A DNA stretch of 64,000 nt from the NCBI GenBank assembly GCA_037074615.1, contig CM073562.1:13749001-13813000 (forward strand), read 5' to 3'. The DNA is from Leucaena leucocephala (Eukaryota > Streptophyta > Magnoliopsida > Fabales > Fabaceae). Position 1 is the stretch's first letter. Each line of letters opens with the position of its first letter. Below are positions 22,672 to 33,164 of the stretch, piece after piece. Made by a program: the position numbers and the translations under genes. Under the pieces are notes generated by a model that was not told the origin of the DNA, did not search any database, and saw only the letters and a list, made by a program, of their open reading frames with translations.

Positions 22672-23254
22672 GGGTAGGAGAGGTTATAGTATAAAAATAG
22701 ATGAAGAGAGATACTATTTTTTATTTAGTTCAGAAAATGAGAGGAGAAGAATTAATTAAAATTTGATAAATATATCCTTATCTCTTTATTTAAATTTATT
22801 TACAACTTCACATCAAAATTATTATTTCTTAACTTATATATCTTAAATTTTTTTATCTCATTTATATATATATAATAAAATTAAAAAAATTAAAAAATAT
22901 AATATAATTTTAATATTATTTTTCATTAATTTTATAATTATTATATATCTTAATATAATATATAAATTATTTACTATATTTATTAGGTTTTAGCAATTAA
23001 AGTAAAAATTATGTGTGAGGAGAATAAAAAAAATTAACTTACAATTAAAATATTAAAATTATATAAAGAATAATTTGATCAAAATAAGATAAATTTTTTA
23101 TTTTATTTTAAAAATTCTTATTTTTAAATAGGAGATGAAAGAAGGAAAATAAATATATAAAGATAAAATAATTTATTTTAACTTCCCTTTATTTTTTTTT
23201 AATCAAATATATTTATATCACATTTATATCTGTCTTCCCCTCTCAACAACCCGC
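22672..23254. mobile_element. About 580 bp insertion present only in unit B
   Basis: Comparison of units A and B shows extra DNA starting near AAGGGTAGGAGAGG and ending near CCTCTCAACAACCC. The two ends are roughly inverted (GGGTAGGAGAGG against GGGTTGTTGAGAGG), and the flanks are similar (GCAAAATAA and GCAACCAAATAA). That suits a MITE-type insertion with a target-site duplication, though an imperfect one. It has no coding capacity and is very AT-rich. Confidence 0.5.
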
Positions 23255-23263
23255 AACCAAATA

Positions 23264-24349
23264 ATGGCTAATGCTTCGTCCCTTCCGTACCTCACTCTGG
23301 CTTTCATGCAACTAACAGCTCTCTACTCAATTATCAGTCTATTACAAATGGCTGCCAAAACAAACAACGAAGACGTAGTTTCAGAAATCCCCACCTATAT
23401 CCGAGTCTACAAAAACGGCACCGTCGAACGCCTCCGACAAACCCCATTTGTACCACCGTCGCTTGACGACCCTCAAACCGGAGTCTCTTCCAAAGACATC
23501 GTCATCTCCGACGATCCCCCCATTTCCGCTCGCCTTTACCTTCCAAAATCCACCACCCAGTTCCACCATGAAGATCACCAAAAACTCCCCATCTTGGTCT
23601 ACTATCATGGCGGTGGATTCTTCTTCGAATCCGCCTTTTCTCAGCTCTACCACCGGTACATGAAACTCTTTGTCTCCCAAGTCAACGTCGTCGTCGTGTC
23701 TGTAGAATACCGCCTCGCTCCAGAACACTATCTACCTGCAGCTTATGAAGATTGCTGGGAAGCCCTTAAATGGGTCGCAAACTGTTCGACGAAAGTCCCC
23801 AGTGACGAACCATGGCTAAATTATGGAGATTTTAGTAGAGTTTTCATAGCAGGCGATAGTGCTGGTGGTAATATTGTCCATAACATAGCCATGCGTGGTG
23901 GCGTTGAGGATTTGCCTGGTGGGGTTGGAATTTCAGGTGCTATCTATGTTCATCCTTATTTCTGTAGTTCAAATCCAATTGGGTCTGAACCAGTTTCAGG
24001 GCGTGACCAGACCGTTCCGGTTTTGTGTTGGAAATTTGTTTACCCTTCTGCTCCAGGTGGATTAGATAACCCCATGGTCAATCCTTTGGCTCCTGGAGCA
24101 CCAAGCTTGGCTGGACTTGGGTGTTCTAGGATTCTTGTGTGCGTTGCAGGGAAAGATTCGTTGAGGGACAGAGGGGTTTGGTTCTATGAGGGTGTGAAGA
24201 AAAGTGGGTGGAGAGGTGAATTGGAATTGTTTGAACAGGAAGGAGAAGACCATGTCTATCATATCTTCAATCCTGAATCTGAGAATGGCAAGAAAATGAC
24301 CAAACGCATGGCTTCTTTTATCATGAAGGAAGAAACTGAAATGAATTGA
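23264..24349 (+). CDS. Carboxylesterase, CXE family, unit B, with N-terminal extension
   Basis: A 361-residue frame whose residues 29-361 are the same enzyme as the unit A copy: HGGG at 115-118, nucleophile Ser199 in GDSAGG, Asp298 and His330, so the triad is intact. The first 28 residues, MANASSLPYLTLAFMQLTAL then YSIISLLQ, form a hydrophobic extension that could act as a signal peptide or anchor. The dead copy at 12177 has a comparable in-frame extension, while the unit A copy has a stop codon there. Start candidates are 23264, the Met at residue 15, and Met29, which equals the unit A start. The TATA box used by unit A lies about 620 bp upstream here because of the insertion at 22672-23254, so expression may differ. 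Substrate unknown. Confidence 0.9.
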   Translation: MANASSLPYLTLAFMQLTALYSIISLLQMAAKTNNEDVVSEIPTYIRVYKNGTVERLRQTPFVPPSLDDPQTGVSSKDIVISDDPPISARLYLPKSTTQFHHEDHQKLPILVYYHGGGFFFESAFSQLYHRYMKLFVSQVNVVVVSVEYRLAPEHYLPAAYEDCWEALKWVANCSTKVPSDEPWLNYGDFSRVFIAGDSAGGNIVHNIAMRGGVEDLPGGVGISGAIYVHPYFCSSNPIGSEPVSGRDQTVPVLCWKFVYPSAPGGLDNPMVNPLAPGAPSLAGLGCSRILVCVAGKDSLRDRGVWFYEGVKKSGWRGELELFEQEGEDHVYHIFNPESENGKKMTKRMASFIMKEETEMN

Positions 24350-26306
24350 TGGATTCAACTTCGAGTGAAGTTACAGAAAATTTCTACTCTTTGTGGTTTA
24401 GACAGGCAAATATTCATAGTGCGCTTAGTTCTTGCAAATCTGTATTGTCAAGGGCTTGATTCGTTCTTGCCGTGTGAATTTGGTTCACTGTCTGCTAGGT
24501 TGTTTTAATTACACGTTTGAATCTATTTGTTGTTGGGAAAATTTGTCTCCTTGCTCATCAATGAGGTTGCTATAACTTCTGTTTGTACCTTTGCAGTGAT
24601 CGAAGACAAATCGTCAACTTCAACCTGTTTTTCAGACCAAAGTTCATACCAGATGTAGTGGAAAAATAAAATTAAATTCTCGCTTGCTAATTGTTATTAG
24701 TTTCACAAGAGATTCTAGTGGTAAAGGAATTTTCTCATTCATGAATGTTGAAAGCCTAATTAGATCCCAGATTATCAAATTGAATGTCAAATCAGCGTGC
24801 TTGATGAACACTAAGAAAGAGAGTGTAAAGAAGAATAGTTTTCTCCGATGCAGTTTTCTAGCAAGATCAATGATCTCAGATCAAAATCACTCCAGTGGCT
24901 AATTATAAAATGACTAGATGGCAAAATGGTAATTAACAAGAGACATTATGTATCAATTTCCAATTGCAAATTTATGTCAGTTGTGTCTGTTGAATAAGAC
25001 CGGTGAAACAAAAATAAACATTCATTGATGATGGGAGTTCCATTAAAAACATTATATATTTACGTTAATACAATTTCCGTTATTCATACTTCAATTCTTT
25101 GAGATAATTATAGATTCTCGTTCGTCAATTTTTTTTTATATAAAATATTAATTCTTATAATTTAATAAAATTTAAATAATTTTATTTCTTGAGAGACAAA
25201 ATATCATTATTTAAAATTTAAGATATTAAAACTAAAATTTATATAAATTTAAGAGATTAATGATCATATATATTCATATGAAGATCATTATCATATTTTA
25301 AAAGTGGATATTATTGGCTCTCACCTATTCATATTCCAATTATTTCTAAATATCCTAATAAAAGGTGCTCTAATTCACTCTGTCGTGCATGAGCTATCCA
25401 TCTTTTGTCCTGTCTTAAATTTTCTGCAATGCAATGAACCTGTTCCATGAAAACGAAGAGCCTCTATGATAATCAGATTCAGGTAGACAGCAAGGGAGTC
25501 TTATCCTTTGCAAATAAATAAGGGTATATTAGGAATAACATCTACAAATAAACTTTTAAAACTGACATGTAATATGAAAATAGATTTTTTTTTCCTTCTA
25601 AAAAGACGAGGACTTCCTCCATCCCCATCTCTGAGTCTGCTTTTTTTAAAAAAAAAGAAAAAAGAAAAAAAAACTTATGAAAAATTTTATTGTCAGAAAG
25701 ATCAGATAAATTTTTATATATAAAAAATATTAATATTCTATAAATTTTATATACACAAAATATTACTATTCTAATTTAAGTTATTCTCATCAATGGTCTT
25801 TTCCCCAATTCCCTTCTTTCACGACTCAAAACATTTATTATCATTAACAAGCAACACAATACATCAACGGAAAGGAATGAAATAAAGGTCTGAATAAGAA
25901 AAAAACAGAGCAAAAAAGAAATTGCAAAGTAGAAACACTAAGAAAGTAAACATAAAACCATCATCTATGATCAAAAGAAGAGTCTTAAAGATCCTTCATC
26001 CGCAACTTCTGTAGAGGGAATGGAGGTTGCAACACCCAATCAGAAGAAGGGCTTATTAATAATCATGAAATACCAAGCACTACACAATCAATAAATGGTT
26101 GAATTCTTTAAACAGATGCCATGGGTTCGAACTAGATTATGTATAAAAAAAATATTTTGTTAGAAGAAGTAACACTCACTTTAATGATCTCTATGTCTTA
26201 AAATGATTAGTCTTTAATTATTGATTAGGAGATATTGTCTTGACTCTAAAAAAATTAAGAAATCGAACTTATTCTATAAATGGCAAAAATTTCAGATCTT
26301 TTGCTG
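24350..26306. other. 3' flank of unit B and unique intergenic DNA
   Basis: 24350-25847 repeats the flank of unit A. 25848-26306 is unique and has no recognised gene. Confidence 0.55.
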
Positions 26307-26496
26307 TTTTTTTTAGCTGTTCACTCAGTTTATCGGAGCTTTATCCCGACTATATCCAAATTCGACCCGCGTCGTGCACCTGGCTATGGTGGGTGAGTCT
26401 TCCAATGAAAATTTTCTGCATATGCCAAGGTTTAAACTTGATACCTCACTTAATTGATATCTTGTCGCTTACCACTCGGACTAATCTCCATTGATT
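26307..26496 (-). mobile_element. SINE, minus-strand copy 1
   Basis: About 190 bp with a poly-A tail (the T run at 26307-26314 on the plus strand). The minus strand begins near CAATGGAGATTAGTCCGAGT and contains GATATC, CCTTGGCATATGCAGAAAAT, ACTCACCCACCATAG, GTGCACGACGCGGGTCGAAT and a GGATATAGTCGGGA word. The copies at 26504-26692 and 55695-55885 share all these blocks. Box-like promoter words (TTAGTCCGAGTGG; CAAGTTTAAACC) are weak, as in old tRNA-derived SINEs. Confidence 0.7.
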
Positions 26497-26503
26497 TTTA
26501 CTA

Positions 26504-26692
26504 TTTTTTTAGTTGCCCACCTGATTTACCGAAGCTTTGTCCCGACTATATCCAGATCTGACCCGCGTCGTGCACCTGTCTATAGTGGGTGAGTCTTCCA
26601 ATGGGAATTTTCTGCATATGCCAAGGCTCAAACTCAAGACATAACTTAAATGATATCGAATCGCTTATCACTCGAACTAACCCTATTGATGT
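26504..26692 (-). mobile_element. SINE, minus-strand copy 2
   Basis: Second head-to-tail copy of the same SINE 8 bp away, also ending in a poly-A tail (T run 26504-26510). GACCCGCGTCGTGCACCTG and GGTGAGTCTTCCAATG are identical to copy 1. Confidence 0.7.
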
Positions 26693-27033
26693 GCTATATT
26701 TTTATATATCACAAAGTTTTCAGATTTACAAGTTTTAGGTGGGCTTGAATTTTTTGTCAAAAAGTATTTCAATATGGGCCTACATGGCCCATGCTACCAA
26801 TCAGCCAGCCACTAGGCCCATTATACCTTCTCTTGATCCTCACAAAAACGTTTCTTTCTGGAAAAATAATTAAAAACAAATAAAAACGTTTTCTTTGTTT
26901 TCCTTTCTTAGTTTTCTATCATTTTAGGATTTTCCCTCCACATTCTCTGATCCAGTATTTATGTTCCATTTCACCATTTAAGTTGGATATCGTTCGAAAT
27001 CGAACTGTAGTGTTCCGACTCTCAGATCAAGAG

Positions 27034-29011
27034 GTATCCTCCTCTCACTTCTAGGGTTTCAGTGTATATTTGTTTAGATATGCCTAGTTTATCGTTATTA
27101 CAGTTCCCTGCGCCTTCTCTAATGGGTTTCGACTAGCTTACAATCCTTCTGCTTCTTTTCGTTTCGTTTAAATTTATTTCATTCGAAGTTTCTGTCATTC
27201 CACTAACTCAGATCTGTTGCATTTTGGCGAAAGATTATATTTTAAGCTCAAATCGGGGGGCGAATGAGATTATATTTTTTTTAGATAAAAGGTTAAAGGA
27301 AATTAGTTAATCTATTTTCCAGCCGCGACTTTGATGATTTTCTCCGAGGGATAAATGTCGCACTTGATGTTTTGTCTGCATCTCAGCTTTTATAGACCTC
27401 GCCTTTATTCTTTTTCTCATAAATTTTCAGGCCTTCCTTGCATGAAAATGTTAAATATTTTTATATGCGCTTTGTGCAGGGGAATTATTGTTCTTTTATC
27501 AAATTTATTTTGTAGTCGAATTTGATCTTCTGCTTGCCTACTTTTGGACTTGGTGATGAGTTTTAAAGGGCATTGGATTGGCAAAATAAAGTTAAGAATT
27601 GTTACAACTGTGGTCCATTTGAAAATGATTATTATTCTACCTTAGTTGTGAAATGCTGGATTGGAAACTATTGTGGAGCGTGTAAATCCTTGTGCTTATC
27701 ATTGCATTTTAATGGAAAAGTGGTTGGGAGGTAGGATGACTTTAGATCGAATGAGATGATTTTGCCTTTATTATTGTGAAGAGAACTTAATTATAATTAC
27801 TTTTGAAGTGCTTTAATGATGCAACTTATGATTTCGATGCTTAATGAGTCCAATTTTAATGAATCGTCCTTTCTGCTGGATGTCTGAGATAATACTGTTT
27901 CCTGCTCTTTGAAGGCTCCTCTGTTCCTGATGCCTTTTCTGATTGTAATACAACCTTGTAGTTCCTATGTTCTTGGTTTTGTCTTTTATAAACTAGTTTA
28001 TGAATAGAGTTGCTCGAGGCTTTATATGCAAGTATGCAAGATTGCAAGATAAACATCTCAGTTTTAACTGCATTGCATATCCTTCTTCAAAAATCGTAGA
28101 AATATAAAGGTAAAGAGAGAGTTATTTTTATTGGATATGAATTGGAAGCCCATTAAGCAGAACAAAAATGTGGCAGGACTGGGGGAAAGAAAAGTCAGAT
28201 CTTTTCCTCTTCTGGAAATTTCATTGAGGAAGATAATTTTAGTATTACTTGTTTATTAATTAACAATAAACATATACTATAGTTGTGCCCTAACCTGGAC
28301 CCATGCACCTTATGTTTGTTGCTTCTTTGCTATCTGTGTTTTCCCCTTATATATGCTCTTCTTGGTGGTAGTTCTATTGAATTAACTGATTTCCACTGCC
28401 TTTTAAGGAAGTTAGCTCCTTTTATCTTCTACATTGTAAGACATTCAATGAGCTATAAAACCATGCAAATATGGTTTGATTTGATTGGTTATTACGAAAA
28501 CAGGTTTCAACTGAAATGGAATGAAATAAGGATGTATCTTTTAATTGAAGTGGGTTTGATTGTTTTTACTTCTCCCTGATTTATATTATTTGTTTATCAT
28601 TTAATAATTTATTGATGATTGAAGAGTTACATATATGCACAGGATTAAATATAAATATTGTGAAACTCTTTTAGAAACTCTGCTGCTGAATTTTGAACTG
28701 AATTATTCAAACCTCAAAGGTGTTAAGGTTGGCGTCAGGACTTTAAATACATTTCGAAGATGGCTTACTTAGTTTATTTCAATTAATTACCATTATCATG
28801 ATATAAAAAAAATTCTCATTGTGCAAGGATGTGGATGTTATTTTAACCTCTTTGACAATGCCTGATATTATATCTAGAATACATTTTAGGATCTTTCTAT
28901 TTCCACCTTTTTTCTTAATTATTTAACCTTGATGAACTAATTTCTTACCCTCTTTCTCCCTTACTACAAATTCACATATATGGAAATTATTTACATGAAC
29001 GTTGATTGCAG
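27034..29011 (+). other. Probable 5'UTR intron of RanGAP
   Basis: A donor AGAG/GTATCC at 27033/27034 and an acceptor TTGATTGCAG at 29002-29011, 11 bases before the RanGAP ATG, fit a 5'UTR intron of about 2 kb. An exon about 100-150 bp long would precede it (about 26900-27033). Arabidopsis RanGAP1 is also known to have a 5'UTR intron and an intronless CDS. No ORF in this stretch looks real. Confidence 0.6.
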
Positions 29012-29022
29012 GTGTCATTGCA

Positions 29023-30825
29023 ATGGATTCTACAGAAGTGAATTCACAGCGCAGAACATTTTCAATCAAACTATGGCCTCCTAGTCAGAACACTAGACAA
29101 ATGCTTGTGGAGCGAATGACCAACAATCTTACTGCTAAATCTATTTTCACACAAAAGTATGGAACTCTGAATAAGGAAGAGGCTGAAGAGAATGCAATAA
29201 GAATTGAGGACATGGCTTTTGCCATAGCTGACCTACATTATGAGAATGAACCAGGTGGTGATGGAGGTTCTTCTGTTCAGATTTATGCCAAAGAATGCAG
29301 TAAGCTTATCCTAGATGTTCTTAAAAAGGGACCTAGTAATAAGGATAACAAAGAAGCTGTGACATCTGATAATGGAGATGCACCGAGTGAATCTGTGAAT
29401 GTAGATGCACCGAGTGAATCTATGAATGTAGATGCACCGAGTGAATCTATGAATGTAGATGCACCAAATGAATCTACAAATGTAGATGCACCTGGTGAAT
29501 TTATGAATGGAGATGCACCTGGGGAATCTGTGAATGCAGACGCTCCTTGTGAATCTGTGAACGTAGATGCACGAAGTGCATCTGTGTTTGATATATCTAA
29601 AGGACCAAGAGCCTCCATTGAAGCTGAAGAGGCTCAGGAACTCCTGAAGCCCTTGAAGGAACCAGGAAATTTTTTCACTAAAATATGTTTAAGCAACAGA
29701 AGCTTTGGATTAGAAGCAGCAAAAGTTGCTGAGCCTTTTCTAATTTCTGTGAAGGACCAGTTGAAAGAAGTAGATCTGTCAGATTTTATTGCTGGAAGAT
29801 CTGAGGAAGAAGCTCTTGAAGTCATGAAAATATTCTCAGCTGCTTTAGAGGGTAGTCCCTTGAAGTATTTAAACCTCTCACAGAATGCCTTAGGCGAGAA
29901 AGGTGTTAGGGCTTTTGGAGCACTTCTGAAATCACAAACCTGCCTGGAGGAACTTTATTTGATCAATGATGACATTTCAGAGGATGCTGCTCGAGCAGTT
30001 AGTGAACTGATACCCTCCACAGAGCAGCTTAGAGTTCTTCATTTTCACAATAATATGACCGGAGATGAAGGAGCACTAGCTATAGCCGAGATCGTAAAGC
30101 GTTCTCCTTCATTGCAGGACTTCCGTTGCTCCTCTACAAGGATATGCTGTGAAGGCGGAGTTGCCTTGTGCAATTCTCTAGGTAATTGTTCCCATCTGAG
30201 GAAGATTGATTTGCGAGACAACATGTTTGGCATAGAAGGCGGCATTTCTATAAGTAAAGCTCTTACCAATCACGCAGAATTGAGGGAGTTGTACCTGAGC
30301 TACCTTAACTTGGAAGATGATGGTGCAATTGCCATAGTTAATGCTCTTAAGGATTCAGCACCGCACCTTGAAGTTCTGGAGATGAATGGAAATGAGATAA
30401 CAGTTAAAGCCGCTCCCGTAATAGCGGCTTGTGTAGAGGAAAAGCAGTCCCTTACCCACTTGATCCTGGCCGAGAATGAACTCAAAGATGAAGGCGCCAT
30501 CCAGATAAGCAAGGCCATAGAAGGTCATGTCCACTTGAAGGAAATCGATCTTAGCTCCAATAAAATAAGAAGGGCAGGGGCTCGTCAATTGGCTCAGGTT
30601 GTGGTGCAGAAGGCTGGTTTTAAGTTGCTGAACATTAACGAAAATTTCATTTCTGAAGAAGGTATTGATGAGGTGAAAGATTTGTTCAAGAAATATCCTG
30701 AGATGCTTGGTCCTTTGGATGATAATGAACCTGATGGAATCGACGATGATGATGAAGAAGAAGGTGATGAAGAAGGCAATGAGAATGAACTGGAACCAAA
30801 AATGAAGAACCTTGAAGTTAGTTAA
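29023..30825 (+). CDS. RANGAP1: Ran GTPase-activating protein (plant WPP-type RanGAP)
   Basis: Single-exon 600-residue protein that stimulates GTP hydrolysis by Ran on the cytoplasmic face of the nuclear envelope and marks the cell-division site in plants. An N-terminal WPP domain (residues 14-103, WPP at 18-20) is the plant-specific nuclear-envelope targeting module bound by WIT/WIP proteins. It is followed by a linker, an LRR array (about 220-560, with LNLSQNALGEKG- and DLRDNMFG-type repeats) and an acidic C-terminus (DDDDEEEGDEEGNE, about 575-588), the classic RanGAP layout. The start was set at the ATG after the splice acceptor, not at the in-frame TTG 21 bases upstream that lies in the intron. 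It is longer than the ~535 residues of Arabidopsis RanGAP1 because of a 9-residue repeat block at 119-181, absent from that protein as I remember it. Confidence 0.96.
   Translation: MDSTEVNSQRRTFSIKLWPPSQNTRQMLVERMTNNLTAKSIFTQKYGTLNKEEAEENAIRIEDMAFAIADLHYENEPGGDGGSSVQIYAKECSKLILDVLKKGPSNKDNKEAVTSDNGDAPSESVNVDAPSESMNVDAPSESMNVDAPNESTNVDAPGEFMNGDAPGESVNADAPCESVNVDARSASVFDISKGPRASIEAEEAQELLKPLKEPGNFFTKICLSNRSFGLEAAKVAEPFLISVKDQLKEVDLSDFIAGRSEEEALEVMKIFSAALEGSPLKYLNLSQNALGEKGVRAFGALLKSQTCLEELYLINDDISEDAARAVSELIPSTEQLRVLHFHNNMTGDEGALAIAEIVKRSPSLQDFRCSSTRICCEGGVALCNSLGNCSHLRKIDLRDNMFGIEGGISISKALTNHAELRELYLSYLNLEDDGAIAIVNALKDSAPHLEVLEMNGNEITVKAAPVIAACVEEKQSLTHLILAENELKDEGAIQISKAIEGHVHLKEIDLSSNKIRRAGARQLAQVVVQKAGFKLLNINENFISEEGIDEVKDLFKKYPEMLGPLDDNEPDGIDDDDEEEGDEEGNENELEPKMKNLEVS
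29377..29592 (+). repeat. 27 bp coding minisatellite in RanGAP linker
   Basis: Seven 27-base units (29377-29565) encode DAPSESVNV-type nonapeptides, followed by a degenerate eighth (29566-29592) that merges into the conserved FDISKG segment. The DAP start is kept in seven units while position 7 alternates V, M or T. The frame is preserved throughout. Confidence 0.95.
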
Positions 30826-32437
30826 GAGCTGAGTAGTGATCTTGCCGATTCAAGTGGTCCAGCATTAGGTTCTTCTATCTATGTAATAGATCATTTTGTC
30901 CCGACAGTAATTAGTAGAACTCTTAAGATGCATTGTTGGGATAGCAATTAGGTATGTCTGGATTAGAGAAAAGTGATGGGAAAATATGGGAAGGGAATAC
31001 TGGGAAAGAAAACTTCCTAACATAGTAAAATAATTTATTATTTTTAGGAGTTTTCTTTCTTAATATTCTTTCTTCCCTAATTTACTTCCCATCTGAACAT
31101 AGGGTTAGTGATTTGAGGTTAGGATGAGTTTGTAGTTTAGGTATGGTCGTTTTAATGGCCGCCATCTCTCTTGCTTTCTGTTTTTCTTGATGTTTAGTAT
31201 TTGCGGTTGGAACCACTTCAAGTTATCAGTGTAGTAACTTATTGTAATAAATTCGGTTTGATTAATTTGTTATCTTTTGCTTCGGCTTTTAGAAGTTATT
31301 ATCTATTAGAAATGGTAAAGCAAGGACAGAATATAATATGTTAATGTTTATTTGGATTGTCAATTTGAAACTTCTTAATGACTTTTTAATCGTGATTTTA
31401 GGGTTGAATTGAAGGAGGAAATGAAGCCTGGAAGGTGGATGTAAAGGATCAAGCATTCCATTGGCTATTCCAGCCATTATTTAAAGGTAAAGACCCTAAG
31501 CCTGGAAGGTGGATGTAAAGGATCAAGCATTCCATTGGCTATTCCAGCCATTATTTAAAGGGAAAGACCCATATCACTATCTAGTTAGCTTTATATATCT
31601 AAGATGCTTTCTTCCAATCAAGTTCAGGTGTCTAAATTTTTTGTATATTACTTATACTATAACAATTTTTTTATTATTATTAGCACTTTAAAATTCATTT
31701 ATTTTAATTTAATTAGATAAAAATATATGAAATATATAAGGTTAAGTACCCAGATCTTTTCTATTATTAAAATAGGAAAAGGGTATGAAAGGAAGAAAAA
31801 AATATTGTTTTAATTTAATTTATATAATTATTTTTCTATCAAATCAAAATAAGTGTTTATGCAATCCAAGCATCACTTCACTTATTCTATAAGAATTTTT
31901 TATTACTAGCAATACTTTTCCTCTCGTTAAATAATCACCTTACCACCCTACCTTTTCTTTTCTAGCTTGTGTTCAGAAGTGATATAATAAGACAATACCC
32001 CTATAAACCTTTTTATAAGCAATAAATACTCAAATAATGTAGATCAAAATATTAGGTAAAATTAATTAAAAATAATAAATATACAAGGAATATTAAACTT
32101 TTTCAAATATATCCCTTATTTATGAAAGATGATGAATGAGATAAAATAAATAAGAAAAGAGATGAAAGAAAATGAGTCGATAAAAGATAATGAAACATAT
32201 GAAAACTGAGTATTAAATTATAATAACAGCAAAAATTAAAATAATTAATGCAAGTTTACACTTATGGTTGAAGCGTTAAATCTAAAGTATAAACCCTAAT
32301 CATACATGAAAAGTATGAGACAACATGTAATCCAAAAAACAAAAAAAGTATTAGCCAACGAATCTAAACCATTTGATTCCCACACACACACACACACATG
32401 AATCTATGAATTTATTTATTTTCAAAATCTAATATTT
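30826..32437. other. RanGAP 3' flank and intergenic DNA
   Basis: Probable 3'UTR to about 31260. Contains a 74 bp tandem duplication (31424-31571), and a (CA)n run at about 32380-32398. No gene recognised. Confidence 0.6.
31424..31571. repeat. 74 bp direct tandem duplication
   Basis: AAGCCTGGAAGGTGGATGTA starts at 31424 and again at 31498. The two units are identical except for one base (AAAGGTAAAG against AAAGGGAAAG). Confidence 0.9.
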
Positions 32438-32570
32438 TTATCTCCCTTTAGAGAAAAATGTGATTAAAAATAATAAATGGGGATCGTAACAATTCCATTG
32501 GGGAGGACACTCAACTCTTACAAGTAACATCAAAGGATCATGTCCCTCTTCTTTTTTCTCTTTCTGCCGC

Positions 32571-32623
32571 CTATTTATTACTCTACAAACCTCCCTTTCC
32601 TCCTCTTCTTTCCGATGTGGGCT
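32571..32623 (-). promoter_or_regulatory. snRNA-type promoter candidate (USE plus TATA)
   Basis: On the minus strand, AGCCCACATCG (32623-32613) differs at one base from the plant snRNA upstream sequence element RTCCCACATCG. It is followed 32 bases later by TAATAAATAG (32580-32571). That spacing is close to the ~33 bp used by plant Pol II snRNA genes (Pol III types use about 25). Downstream, GAGGGACA and TGTCCTC could form a stem, but the transcript does not resemble U1-U6 or U3. The same CCCACATCGG word also occurs in some plant retrotransposon LTRs. Confidence 0.3.
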
Positions 32624-33164
32624 TAAATTCACTCAATTATCATATCACCTATATTAGTCAAGACACCGAAGATTGAAATGAGTTCATGGGGATTATCAAC
32701 TGAAGAGGATGCAATTTTTCGTCATGCAACTTCATTGCTAGGGGCTAGCAATGGTTGTTGGTTCATATAACAAAAATTTAAACTCTTTCTTTAAAATTTA
32801 GAGAAGCAGACATTGAATAACTCGAAATTATAAATAGGATTGATCTTGCGACTGTGTTTATAAAAAAAAATTATGTCACTAGACCATAGACAACTAAGAA
32901 CAAAAAGAAAAAAGAAGAAAAACTTATGTTCACTAAATTCTTCTCTTTGGTAACATATTATCTAGTACTCCTTATCTTTAATATAAGTCATTTCCAAACA
33001 ATTTATTCATACTAATAAAAATAGTTAAAAGTATTAAATTTGTCTTAAAATTCAAATGGTTTTTTATTACCCTCATTAATTACATTAAGCTCTCTTCCAC
33101 TACCCTAATTAAATATGTGCATGTATGCAAAAATTAATACTCCTTGAAACTAACAAGTGCCTTA

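Larger units (their letters stand above)
20167..25847 (+). repeat. Segmental tandem duplication, unit B (contains carboxylesterase at 23264)
   Basis: Second unit of the duplication. It begins AAGTACACACTCCCATAAAA and ends at AAAACATTTATTATCATTAA near 25847, where it runs into unique DNA. It is about 520 bp longer than unit A, mainly because of an insertion at about 22672-23254 between the TATA box and the start codon of its esterase. Confidence 0.9.

Noticed and set aside
28283..28579. 98-codon frame in the RanGAP 5'UTR intron
   Set aside because: Lies inside a well-supported intron, has no family match and no conserved start context.
29283..29618. Minus-strand 111-codon frame across the RanGAP repeat
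   Set aside because: Its repeated GASTFxDS units are only the reverse complement of the 27 bp minisatellite.
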